Assembly: GCA_002632355.1 (NCBI GenBank) | Contig: NSJJ01000002.1 | Coordinates: 1 to 64,000, forward strand | DNA length: 64,000 nucleotides | Origin: Sulfuricella denitrificans | GTDB lineage: Bacteria; Pseudomonadota; Gammaproteobacteria; Burkholderiales; Sulfuricellaceae | Reading direction: 5' to 3' | Part shown: piece after piece, positions 54,320 through 62,032 of the stretch | Layout: the number at the start of each line of letters is the position of its first letter | Position numbering within the stretch: the stretch's first letter is position 1 | The notes under the pieces: generated by a model | The model's input: the letters and a program-made list of their open reading frames with translations, nothing else | Told to the model about the DNA's origin: nothing | Database searches by the model: none | Position numbers and translations under genes: made by a program

Positions 54320-54673
54320 ATGAACGTTGACTCCCTATTCAGCCGCACGATTCTGGCGCTCGCTTTCGGGCTATTTTCGGCCTGTGCTGCGGCGGCAGAT
54401 GCGCCCTACGCGCGAATCCTATTTCCGGCGGATGGCGCAAAGCTGGACGCCATGTCCCAGAACCGCATCGATTACGAGGTTGCTCCCGGTCCGCGCGGCG
54501 ATCACATACATCTTTACGTGGATGACAAGGAAGCCGCCATCATTCGCAAACTCTCCGGCAGCCACGCCCTCGAATCCCTCTCGCCGGGACCGCATGCGCT
54601 GTGCATCAAGGTCGTGAGCAAGGCGCATGTACCGATCGGCGTGGAGCAATGCATCAAGGTAAAAGTCGAGTAA
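54320..54673 (+). CDS. Small periplasmic protein (DUF6130/DUF4399-like)
   Basis: A 117-aa protein with a signal peptide (about 1-25, ending CAAAADA). The mature domain is a small beta sandwich with GDHIHLYVDDKEAAIIRKLSG, LSPGPHALCIKVVSKAH and VPIGVEQCIKVKVE, like DUF6130/DUF4399 proteins of unknown role; the His residues could bind metal. GGAGG stands upstream of the ATG at 54320. A palindrome and a repeat follow the gene. Confidence 0.82.
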   Translation: MNVDSLFSRTILALAFGLFSACAAAADAPYARILFPADGAKLDAMSQNRIDYEVAPGPRGDHIHLYVDDKEAAIIRKLSGSHALESLSPGPHALCIKVVSKAHVPIGVEQCIKVKVE

Positions 54674-54706
54674 TACAGTGGATCGTTCACCAGGCCTAAT
54701 CCCGAT

Positions 54707-54730
54707 TTGTGCGAGCAGATGCTCGCACAA
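54707..54730 (+). terminator. Perfect 11-bp palindromic hairpin after the small periplasmic gene
   Basis: TTGTGCGAGCA and TGCTCGCACAA pair around a 2-nt centre 33 nt after the stop at 54673. It could act as a transcription barrier, but a GGGGAGG run rather than T-rich sequence follows. It overlaps the repeat at 54720-54749. Confidence 0.4.
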
Positions 54731-54749
54731 GGGGAGGCTGGGAGGGGTT
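54720..54749 (+). repeat. Dispersed repeat, partial copy
   Basis: This 30-bp stretch (TGCTCGCACAAGGGGAGG through GGAGGGGTT) is exactly complementary to 57747-57776, 3 kb away. Both copies are intergenic. The flanks differ at once on either side. Confidence 0.8.
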
Positions 54750-54809
54750 GAGAAGCTGCGAATGGTCCTGACTCTGACTTTCTCAACAGGTCTGACAAGG
54801 ATATAAATC

Positions 54810-55220
54810 ATGGACCTGCAGAATCTGGGATATGCCCTGACCCAGGTCGTGCATAACTTCGGCGCCAGTGCCGTCGTCGGAGGGGCGATTGCGGCCCTGT
54901 GGCTGGGGCCTCGTCCGGAGCCGAGGCACGCCATCGCCTGGCTGGTGGTATCGGGGTGGGTGGCCCAGATCGTGAGCGGCGCCACCTTCGGGGCAATCAG
55001 TTTTCACTATTACGGACAGTTTCCGGATATCAGCACAGTTGCCATGATTGCGCTGACGATCAAGGTGGCATGCGCCGCATCCGGCCTGGCACTGGCGTTC
55101 TACTATATCATCCATGCAGCAAGCCGTCCCGAGTCATGGCGCCATTCCATCTGGCTGATGCTGGCGGCGCTGGGCGCCATCGCCCTGATCTCTGCTGCTT
55201 TTTTGCGCTGGTTTTCCTGA
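54810..55220 (+). CDS. Four-helix integral membrane protein, unknown function
   Basis: A 136-aa protein with four predicted membrane helices (about 20-32, 40-62, 73-100 and 110-132). It carries one His at 15 (VVHNFGAS), one at 38, and two farther on ([17 protein letters not shown]), so heme or metal binding is conceivable but unproven. AAGGAT precedes the ATG. It lies 11 nt upstream of wrbA and is probably co-transcribed, suggesting a role near quinone chemistry in the membrane. Confidence 0.8.
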   Translation: MDLQNLGYALTQVVHNFGASAVVGGAIAALWLGPRPEPRHAIAWLVVSGWVAQIVSGATFGAISFHYYGQFPDISTVAMIALTIKVACAASGLALAFYYIIHAASRPESWRHSIWLMLAALGAIALISAAFLRWFS

Positions 55221-55231
55221 GGAGAAATGAT

Positions 55232-55861
55232 ATGAAAGTTCAGGTCGTTTTTTACAGTATGTACGGACACATTCATCTCATGGCGAAGGCCATTGCAGAA
55301 GGCGCGGAAATGGCAGAAGGCGCCGAGGTCAGCCTGTGGCGGGTGCAGGAGCTGGTGCCCGAAGACAAGCTCGGTGGCAATGGCGCCAAGTCGGCACGGG
55401 ATGCTTTTTCCAGAATCCCGCTCATCGAGCCGCAACAGCTGGCGGAAGCGGATGCCATCATCTTCGGCACGCCCACCCGCTTCGGCAACATGGCTGCCCA
55501 GATGCGCAACTTCCTGGACCAGACCGGAAAATTGTGGCTGGACGGCAGCCTGATCGGCAAGGTGGGCAGCGTTTTCACCAGCACTGCGACCCAGCATGGC
55601 GGACAGGAGAGCACCATACTCAGCTTTCACACCACACTGCTACACCACGGCATGGTGATCGTCGGCTTGCCGTATAGCGAGCAGCGGCAGATGACCATGA
55701 GCGAAATCAGCGGCGGCTCGCCCTATGGCGCCAGCACCATCGCTGCTCCCGACGGAAGCCGAAAACCGAGCGAAAACGAGCTGGCCATGGCCCGTTTTCA
55801 GGGCCACCACGTGGCGCAGATTGCAGCCGCGCTGGTGCGTGGACGGGAGACGCGGCACTGA
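55232..55861 (+). CDS. wrbA: NAD(P)H:quinone oxidoreductase WrbA
   Basis: A 209-aa flavodoxin-fold FMN enzyme that reduces quinones by two electrons and limits semiquinone stress. The phosphate-binding loop is [13 protein letters not shown]. The typical [20 protein letters not shown] and [20 protein letters not shown] segments are present, as is [15 protein letters not shown] precedes the ATG at 55232. Length and motifs are full. Confidence 0.96.
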   Translation: MKVQVVFYSMYGHIHLMAKAIAEGAEMAEGAEVSLWRVQELVPEDKLGGNGAKSARDAFSRIPLIEPQQLAEADAIIFGTPTRFGNMAAQMRNFLDQTGKLWLDGSLIGKVGSVFTSTATQHGGQESTILSFHTTLLHHGMVIVGLPYSEQRQMTMSEISGGSPYGASTIAAPDGSRKPSENELAMARFQGHHVAQIAAALVRGRETRH

Positions 55862-56054
55862 GCGAAACCGTGGAGGAGATCATGGGCTATGGGAATCAGC
55901 CTTTTCGCCACGGGAGCCGCTGAGAGCATGAGGGAAGGAATTAGTTGGCGGCAGGAAGGCTGGCTGGCACCACCAGATGAGCGGCTCCGTTGGGGGGCCA
56001 GCTGGCCAAACCAATAACAGCACGAGAGCGCCGCCCCAATCTCCTGCAATTGAC

Positions 56055-56441
56055 TCAGGCTTTCACTTTTTCAATCATGTGGTTGATCACATGGCTGTGT
56101 TCATGCTGCGGGCTGAACATGATGATCTCCGCATCCGCATCCACCTTGACGTTATGCCCAGGAGGCCAGTAAAACAGATCATTCGCATTGACGGTCTCCT
56201 TCGCGCCATTCGCGTCAGTCGTGGTGAGCTGGCCGCTCATGACGAACCCCCAGTGCGGGCACTGACACGAATTTCCTTCCAGGCCCTGAAACAATGGTGT
56301 GGTATCGACACCCGATGAAAGGCTGAAGTACTCGCCGCTGATCTTTCCCAGCCCAGTTGCATCCCCGAAATCCGTTTGTTGACGGATGACGGCACCTGGA
56401 ATCTGCATCTTGACCTTCACGTCTTCTTTAGCTATTCGCAT
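56055..56441 (-). CDS. Cupin-domain protein
   Basis: A 128-aa single-cupin protein. I chose the ATG at 56441, behind GGAGGGACGCGAA. Cupin motif 1 appears as CPHWGFVMSGQ and motif 2 as YWPPGHNVKVDADAEIIMFSP. The His-rich tail (QHEHSHVINHM) and two vicinal cysteines (SCQCPH) may bind metal. The function is unknown. It lies 63 nt downstream of the flavoprotein reductase gene in the same direction. Confidence 0.88.
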   Translation of the reverse strand: MRIAKEDVKVKMQIPGAVIRQQTDFGDATGLGKISGEYFSLSSGVDTTPLFQGLEGNSCQCPHWGFVMSGQLTTTDANGAKETVNANDLFYWPPGHNVKVDADAEIIMFSPQHEHSHVINHMIEKVKA

Positions 56442-56504
56442 TTCGCGTCCCTCCATTGTGGATGTGGTGGTAAAAAAATGGCTCACTGCTTTACAAAGCC
56501 CAAC

Positions 56505-57701
56505 TCAGCGGATCTTCCCGCGCAGGCTTTCAGGCGACACGCGCTCACCTTTCCTGATCAGTTCCCGCGCCGCATCGATCCGGTCCCACAGGTTGCACAT
56601 CATGACACCCTTCACGCGGCCATCACGCAGGTAGTAGATGACGCCAGTCTGGTTTTCCTTCTGCCAGTCTGAAAAGGTTTCCAGGCTGGTGTCCACCTCG
56701 CCCGTGGCCTCGTAACCCAGCTCGAACAGGTCGGAAAAGAAATACGGCTGGTAAGTATAGGCTTCGCGGGCGCCCGCCATATTCCACCCTGCCCAGCGTC
56801 CCTGAACCATGGCATTGTCCCAGTGCTCGATACGCATGCTTTTCCCCAGCGCCCGGTAAGGGAAAAAGGCAATATCGCCCGCCGCATAGATATCAGGATG
56901 CGTGGTTTCGAGAAACTCATTGACCACGATACCGTTTCCCACCTCAAGTCCTGCCTCGCGGGCAAGCTCGATACGTGGCTCAACGCCGATTCCAGCGATC
57001 ACCAGGTCCGTTTCCAAACTCTTGCCGCCGACGGTTTCAGTACGGTAACGCTCGCCGGTCTTGCTGATCGAGGCGGGCGTATCCGAAGGAATCACACGGA
57101 TGCCGCGCGCCTGAAAATGGTGCTGCACCGCGAGGCCCAGCGGCTCCGGGAATACGCGACGGCAAAGCGTGGTCGAGGGAAAGACCATGGTGACTTCAAG
57201 ACTGATATTCAGCGCAGCAGCAAGCTCTGAACCGATAAATCCGCCGCCGATGATCAGTGCAGACTTTCCGGGCCGGGCCTCGCCGTACAGGCGCTGGAAA
57301 TCATCGAGCGTGCGGAAATAGCTGATGCCATCGATATCACCGCCAGGAATGGCCATGTGCCGCGGGCGGGTGCCTGTTGCCAGGAGCAGTTTGCCGAAAC
57401 GGTAAGTGCTGCCGTTCGAGTCGGAGACGGACTTCGCGCCGGGGTCGATTTTTTCCGCTCTTGCTCCCAGTGCCAGAGTCACGCCATGTTCATCGTAAAA
57501 ATGCTGCGGATGAAGGTAGATCTCCGCCACCTTGGTCTTGCCGAACCACAGCTTCTTGGAAAGCGGCGGACGGTCGTATGGCAGGTGGAGTTCCTCTCCG
57601 AGGAGCAGGATGCTGCCCTGGGTGTCGTGCTCACGAATGCCCTGAATGGCAGAGTCACCCGCCAACCCGCCGCCCACAATGACATAATCAAAATTTTTCA
57701 T
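56505..57701 (-). CDS. FAD-dependent NAD(P)H oxidoreductase (rubredoxin/ferredoxin reductase-like)
   Basis: A 398-aa AIF-type flavoprotein. The FAD site is VIVGGGLAGDSAIQGIRE, with a LPYDRPPLSK motif after it. The NAD site is ALIIGGGFIGSELAAAL. The second FAD contact is IYAAGDIAFFPY. The C-terminal reductase domain ends with GVMMCNLWDRIDAARELI. It lacks a CxxC active disulfide, so electrons probably pass to a separate protein. GAGG precedes the ATG. It is followed by the cupin gene. Confidence 0.94.
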   Translation of the reverse strand: MKNFDYVIVGGGLAGDSAIQGIREHDTQGSILLLGEELHLPYDRPPLSKKLWFGKTKVAEIYLHPQHFYDEHGVTLALGARAEKIDPGAKSVSDSNGSTYRFGKLLLATGTRPRHMAIPGGDIDGISYFRTLDDFQRLYGEARPGKSALIIGGGFIGSELAAALNISLEVTMVFPSTTLCRRVFPEPLGLAVQHHFQARGIRVIPSDTPASISKTGERYRTETVGGKSLETDLVIAGIGVEPRIELAREAGLEVGNGIVVNEFLETTHPDIYAAGDIAFFPYRALGKSMRIEHWDNAMVQGRWAGWNMAGAREAYTYQPYFFSDLFELGYEATGEVDTSLETFSDWQKENQTGVIYYLRDGRVKGVMMCNLWDRIDAARELIRKGERVSPESLRGKIR

Positions 57702-57746
57702 CTTGAAGCCTCAGTTCTGCAGCATGGCGAGCATGGTAAAGAGGCA

Positions 57747-57816
57747 AACCCCTCCCAGCCTCCCCTTGTGCGAGCATCCGCTACGCGGATTGCCTGCTTG
57801 ACCCGTTTCAGGGGAG
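57747..57816 (-). repeat. Dispersed repeat between two reductase genes
   Basis: The right part (57762-57816) matches 38026-38080 with about six differences in 55. The left part (57747-57776) is an exact complement of 54720-54749. It contains the hairpin ATCCGC-TAC-GCGGAT, whose stem is maintained in the other long copy despite base changes. Confidence 0.75.
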
Positions 57817-57865
57817 GGGTAGACCGGGGAGGAGTCACCCTCCACAGTGATCTGCATTTTCAGCG

Positions 57866-59329
57866 TCATGTTTCACCTGCCGCTGTTTCAGCCAGCCTGC
57901 CCCGCAAATAAAACAGGCGTTTGAGCCATTTTTTCACCCCCGGCGTCAGCGTTTCCTCGCGATAGACCTCCGCGACCCGCCTGTTGATCTGGGCCATGGT
58001 GGGATAGACGTGAAGCATGCCGGACAGGCTGGAAAGCCTGATCTTTGCGGCCATCGCCAGTGCGTACTCGTGAATCAGTTCGCCCGCATGGGGGCCGACA
58101 ATAGCGGCACCCAGCAAATATCCGCGTGGCGTGGTGAGTATCTTGACGAAGCCTTCCGTTTCGTCACTGGTTTGCGCCCGGTCGATATCCGTAAATGGAA
58201 AGGTGTAAACCTGGTGGGCGATACCCGTTAGACGGGCATCGTGTTCGGACAGCCCGACACGCGCCAGTTCGGGATCGGTAAACGTGCACCACGGAATGAC
58301 GCGCTCCTCCACCCGTGCGGGAAGATGAAACAGGATATTCCGCAGCACCACCCGCGCATGGTGTTCCGCCACATGAGTGAACTGGTAGCCTCCGGTGGCA
58401 TCACCGCAGACAAAGACACGCCGGTTACTGGTGCGCAAATTCCGCCCGGCCACGATCTTGCCATGGCGCAACGCTATTCCAGCCTGCTCCAGCCCCAGAT
58501 CGTCGATGTTGGGCTGGCGGCCGGTAGCCAGCAACAGATGGTGGGCTTCAAGCATGAGTTCGGAGCCATCCGGCGCGGTCACCCAGAGCCGCACGCTGGT
58601 TTCCTGTTTTTCCACCCGCACGCAGGAGTATCCCAGGTAGAGGCTGACGCCTTCGGCACGAATCCGGTTGGTAACGACACTGACGAGATCGCTGTCTTCG
58701 TTAGGTAAAAGCTGCGGACTGCGATTGACCAGCAATACACGGCTGCCCAGGCGCGAAAAAGCCTGCGCCATTTCCACCCCGATCGGCCCGCCACCCAGCA
58801 CGATCAGGCTGGGCACCTTTTCGCGCAGGGCAAACACATTCTCGTTGGTCAGATAGGGCACCCGATCCAGACCCGGAATGTCCGGAATCGCCGCACGAGA
58901 CCCGGTCGCCAGCACGAAATTCCGCGCCGTGATCTTCCTGCCGCCGACCTCCAGCGTGGAAGGATCGCAAAACCTGCCGTGCCCTGAAACCAGCTCCACC
59001 CCGAGCGCGCGGAAACGTTCTGGGCTGTCATGCACTTCTATCGTGCGGATCACGCGCTGCACCCGCTCCATGACGGCAGTCATATCGACATCCGGCGCAC
59101 AGGGCGCGATCCCGAAGCGCTCCGCGCGGCGCATGGTCTGCGCCACTTTGCCGCAGTAGAGCAGGGCTTTGCTGGGAACGCAGCCATAATGCAGGCAGTC
59201 GCCGCCCAGTCCGTTTCTTTCGACCAGAATGACCTTTGCGCCCATGTTTGCCCCGTCTGCGGCAACCACCAGCCCCGCTGCGCCTCCGCCAACGACGCAA
59301 ATGTCAAATTCAGCTCGTGCAAAGTTCAT
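57866..59329 (-). CDS. Pyridine nucleotide-disulfide oxidoreductase (mercuric reductase/dihydrolipoamide dehydrogenase-like)
   Basis: A 487-aa FAD enzyme. The FAD site is DICVVGGGAAGLVVAADGAN. The redox disulfide is GLGGDCLHYGCVPSKAL. The NAD site is LIVLGGGPIGVEMAQAF, and the second FAD motif is RRVFVCGDATGGYQF. The C-terminal HVYPTMAQ segment supplies the catalytic His. There is no HMA domain and no C-terminal Cys pair as in MerA, so the substrate is unknown. It starts at 59329 with a weak ribosome site and is divergent from the gene at 59682. Confidence 0.93.
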   Translation of the reverse strand: MNFARAEFDICVVGGGAAGLVVAADGANMGAKVILVERNGLGGDCLHYGCVPSKALLYCGKVAQTMRRAERFGIAPCAPDVDMTAVMERVQRVIRTIEVHDSPERFRALGVELVSGHGRFCDPSTLEVGGRKITARNFVLATGSRAAIPDIPGLDRVPYLTNENVFALREKVPSLIVLGGGPIGVEMAQAFSRLGSRVLLVNRSPQLLPNEDSDLVSVVTNRIRAEGVSLYLGYSCVRVEKQETSVRLWVTAPDGSELMLEAHHLLLATGRQPNIDDLGLEQAGIALRHGKIVAGRNLRTSNRRVFVCGDATGGYQFTHVAEHHARVVLRNILFHLPARVEERVIPWCTFTDPELARVGLSEHDARLTGIAHQVYTFPFTDIDRAQTSDETEGFVKILTTPRGYLLGAAIVGPHAGELIHEYALAMAAKIRLSSLSGMLHVYPTMAQINRRVAEVYREETLTPGVKKWLKRLFYLRGRLAETAAGET

Positions 59330-59681
59330 GGGTGGATTTCCGCATTAGGCACACCTGAATTTTTGCGTAATTGCAGGCAGAACGACATAAGGTTTTGGGC
59401 TGCATATGTGGGGGGGAAACTAGGTAGAAACCGTCAGGAACATGCCCGGCCAATTTCAGACGGCCAGGGTGGAATGGCCGTATCCATTGCCTGGATTGCG
59501 CCATGGCGTTCATGTACGACCCGTAATGAATGCTTGAGAAAAAATATGCTCAAATGAATCCCATCACGTCGACATATCTCACCCCCGCATTTCATTTTCA
59601 CACCATTCGTGCAGGCCACCGGAACCCATTTGAAACAGGGCGTTCCATACGCACCGAATATCGCTGACAGGAGATTCGATC
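59330..59681. other. Divergent intergenic region, 352 bp
   Basis: This gap lies between the leftward reductase and the rightward membrane protein gene. It contains a seven-G run near 59411, and an interrupted palindrome TTGAG-N10-CTCAA at 59534-59553 in an A-rich stretch that may be an operator. I see no RNA gene, no coding frame with a ribosome site, and no clear promoter pair. Confidence 0.4.
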
Positions 59682-60599
59682 ATGAATCAAAACATACACT
59701 TTCCCGGTTTTTCCCATACCCTGAAACACATCTTCAGCCATGCCGCGGTCACGCTCGTGGCGGTGGGAATCGCATTTTCACTGCCGTCGGCAGCGAGCTT
59801 CATCCTCTATACATGGTGGCCCAAGGTGGCCGAAAACTCGCATTTGCTGCTGATTAACGAAATCAGTTTTGCGGCCGTACTGGTATTGCTGTTCAACCTG
59901 GTCCTGATCGCCGAGGAAGGCCGCCGCAGCCTCCGCATGAACCGAATCGCCTCGCTGGTTCATGTGCGCGAAGGCAACAACTGGCTCTCCCGCTGGAGCG
60001 GTCGCGATCTGCTGAAAAAAATCAGCGGCACGCGGGATGTCTCGGTGATCTCCGTTACCGGCTACGACACCTTCGTATCGGAAAGGCGAAATCTGCACCG
60101 CTTCATCGAAGACAGCTACGAGATCAGGGTCATGCTGATGAACCCCTACGGTGCCGGCGCCAAACGACGGATAGAATCCCTGGGCAAACAGGCATCCCTC
60201 GCAAGCTATCGTCAGGAAACGGAAGCCACTATCGAACGTCTGGCGGCCCTGGCCGCAGCAGGCAAAAAAGTCACGCTCAAATTCTATGAGGAACAGCCAT
60301 TCTGGAGCCTGATCGTTACCGGGGAATACGTCTGGGTACAGTATTGCCATGATGGACAGGAGTTGAGAAACCAGCCGGAATACGTCTTCGCCCTGCGTAA
60401 GGACAAACCCGCACAGGGGCTATTCTCGGCGTTCTACGTGCACTTCCTTAATCAGTGGAATGACCCGCGCCACCCGGAATACGACTGGAACAGCAAGGAG
60501 CTGATCTATCGCAACAACAAGGGAAACGAAGTCGGCTGCCTCCCCTACCCGCCGCGGGAAGACCGGCGTGCAGAGGCAAGGCTGGTGATGGTGGGCTAG
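59682..60599 (+). CDS. Membrane-anchored protein of unknown function
   Basis: A 305-aa protein with two membrane helices near residues 18-40 and 58-80 and a cytoplasmic domain of about 220 residues. The domain has ISVTGYDTFVSERRNLHRFI, EIRVMLMNPYGAGAKRRIES and FWSLIVTGEYVWVQYCHDGQ, which resemble phospholipase D-like folds in outline, but the HxKxxxxD motif is absent. AGGAG precedes the ATG at 59682. I do not assign a function. Confidence 0.8.
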   Translation: MNQNIHFPGFSHTLKHIFSHAAVTLVAVGIAFSLPSAASFILYTWWPKVAENSHLLLINEISFAAVLVLLFNLVLIAEEGRRSLRMNRIASLVHVREGNNWLSRWSGRDLLKKISGTRDVSVISVTGYDTFVSERRNLHRFIEDSYEIRVMLMNPYGAGAKRRIESLGKQASLASYRQETEATIERLAALAAAGKKVTLKFYEEQPFWSLIVTGEYVWVQYCHDGQELRNQPEYVFALRKDKPAQGLFSAFYVHFLNQWNDPRHPEYDWNSKELIYRNNKGNEVGCLPYPPREDRRAEARLVMVG

Positions 60600-60606
60600 T
60601 AATTGA

Positions 60607-60834
60607 TTACAAACCCACCTTCTGCGCCACGATACCGCGCTGGCTGACTTGATCCATCACCATGCTCGAACTGACGACGTCGGGGTTGTAAGTCACCTCC
60701 ATCATATGGGGATGGCTTGGGCTGAAACAGGCGGACATCACACCCTCCAGATCACACATCTCGGATTCCAGCTGTGCTCGCTGATCCAGAGGAAGCTCGG
60801 TTTTCAGGTGAATCATAAAGTCTACGATGCTCAT
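60607..60834 (-). CDS. Small HMA-like protein lacking the CxxC metal site
   Basis: A 75-aa protein from the ATG at 60834, behind AGGAGAG. It has the beta-alpha-beta-beta-alpha-beta size and pattern of heavy-metal-associated (ferredoxin-like) domains (VDFMIHLKTELPLDQRAQLE, MMEVTYNPDVVSSSMVMDQV) but no CxxC; it has only two single cysteines (EMCDLEG, SACFSP). It is probably a regulatory or assembly protein. It converges with the membrane protein gene, with stops 7 nt apart. Confidence 0.78.
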   Translation of the reverse strand: MSIVDFMIHLKTELPLDQRAQLESEMCDLEGVMSACFSPSHPHMMEVTYNPDVVSSSMVMDQVSQRGIVAQKVGL

Positions 60835-60988
60835 GATTTCTCTCCTTGTATCAAGGATATGGCTGCCGCTGGCGGCCATATCGTCAGTCCCGCGCTCGCT
60901 GAAAAGCCAAGTCCTGTACTGGACAAATGCGCAGGGATTGGTCTTGGTTAGGCATCATTTGATGCATAACGTTCACTGAAGGAATCGC

Positions 60989-61333
60989 TCACGCTTCGAA
61001 CAGGCTGTCGATTTTTGCCGCGCAAATAAAATCGTTTTCAGACAAACCACCGATCGCATGGGTGGAATAGCGCACACGGCAGCGGTTGTAGCCGACTTCC
61101 AGATCGGGATGATGATCTTCCCGATGCGATATCCAGGCGATGGCATTCACGAAAGCCATGGTTTCATAGTAATCCTTGAAAATAAAAGTCCTGACGATTT
61201 CCTTGCCTTCAAGTTCCCATCCAAACAAGGTCTTCAGCCCCCGCTCGATTTCTGCCTGTGGCAGCGGCAAAACATCCCCCTCGCAGGGTTGACAGGTTTT
61301 AGAAGTCAAATCGTGTGAAAGCGCTGCATCCAT
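60989..61333 (-). CDS. phhB: 4a-hydroxytetrahydrobiopterin dehydratase (pterin carbinolamine dehydratase)
   Basis: A 114-aa enzyme that dehydrates the 4a-carbinolamine formed during pterin-dependent hydroxylation. The active-site motif is EDHHPDLEVGYNRCRVRYSTH, with the final GGLSENDFICAAKID. I chose the ATG at 61333, behind AGGAGAATAACC, over an in-frame start 33 codons upstream. No phenylalanine hydroxylase gene is in the window. A GCATCA-TT-TGATGC hairpin lies past the stop at 60952-60965. Confidence 0.94.
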   Translation of the reverse strand: MDAALSHDLTSKTCQPCEGDVLPLPQAEIERGLKTLFGWELEGKEIVRTFIFKDYYETMAFVNAIAWISHREDHHPDLEVGYNRCRVRYSTHAIGGLSENDFICAAKIDSLFEA

Positions 61334-61622
61334 GGTTATTCTCCTGATCTGGCAATTACGGTTAGATTTACGCTGCCAGTTCGACAACAATACCCGAGTA
61401 TGGTTGTCGGATAACCGGGAATATGACATCAAATGAAAAAAATTTCATTTTCAACATGCTGGAATACGGAAAAAATGCTGCACGGGGGATTCAATCCTCG
61501 CCGTTTAACAAGCCTTTTATTCCGGATGTTCGGGCGAGATATGCTCAAGAGGAAAAACTGACGCCCTCCCTGACAGGGGCTCCGGACGCATTTATCGAAA
61601 CACCGGCCTGGCAGGCCCGTTT

Positions 61623-61994
61623 TCATTTCATCGAATGCAGGCCCAGCATGTTTCCTTCAGTATCGAAGACCAGAGAGATAAAACCGTATTCGCCGATGGA
61701 CATCTTCTTCTGTTTGATTCGCCCCCCGGCTTTTTCGGCACGGCTTTCCTCTGTCGCGCAATCCTCGCAACCGAAGTAGGCCAGCGTGCTGTTGCCGCCG
61801 GAGGGAACGCCATCCATTTTGACCAGCGCACCGCCTGCGCCCCAGCGCTCCATATCCGCAGGAAAGCTCCACATTTCCATTTCCGGGCCATCCAGCTTTT
61901 CCAGCTTGAGCTGGAAGACGGATTCGTAAAATTGCTTCGCACGATCGATATCCTGCACATAGATTTCAAACCAGACGACAGGGTTGTTTTTCAT
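61623..61994 (-). CDS. VOC-family (glyoxalase/dioxygenase superfamily) protein
   Basis: A 123-aa single-domain protein from the ATG at 61994, preceded by TGAGGAG. It has the start VVWFEIYVQDIDRAKQFYES, a central PADMERWGAGGALVKMDG and an end FISLVFDTEGNMLGLHSM, typical of small VOC proteins. The substrate is unknown. The 289 nt between it and phhB hold no gene I can support. Confidence 0.9.
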   Translation of the reverse strand: MKNNPVVWFEIYVQDIDRAKQFYESVFQLKLEKLDGPEMEMWSFPADMERWGAGGALVKMDGVPSGGNSTLAYFGCEDCATEESRAEKAGGRIKQKKMSIGEYGFISLVFDTEGNMLGLHSMK

Positions 61995-62032
61995 CGCAAA
62001 ACTCCTCAAGTTTATTAAACATAATCATGGCA

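Noticed and set aside
57866-59329. Disulfide oxidoreductase considered as mercuric reductase MerA
   Set aside because: It lacks the N-terminal HMA domain and the C-terminal vicinal Cys pair, and no mer genes are nearby.
59534-59553. TTGAG-N10-CTCAA considered as an FNR/CRP site
   Set aside because: The spacing and half-sites do not match TTGAT-N4-ATCAA or TGTGA-N6-TCACA.
61423-61779. Plus-strand frame of about 118 codons between phhB and the VOC gene
   Set aside because: Its second half is antisense to the VOC gene, it has no good ribosome site, and its sequence resembles no family I know.
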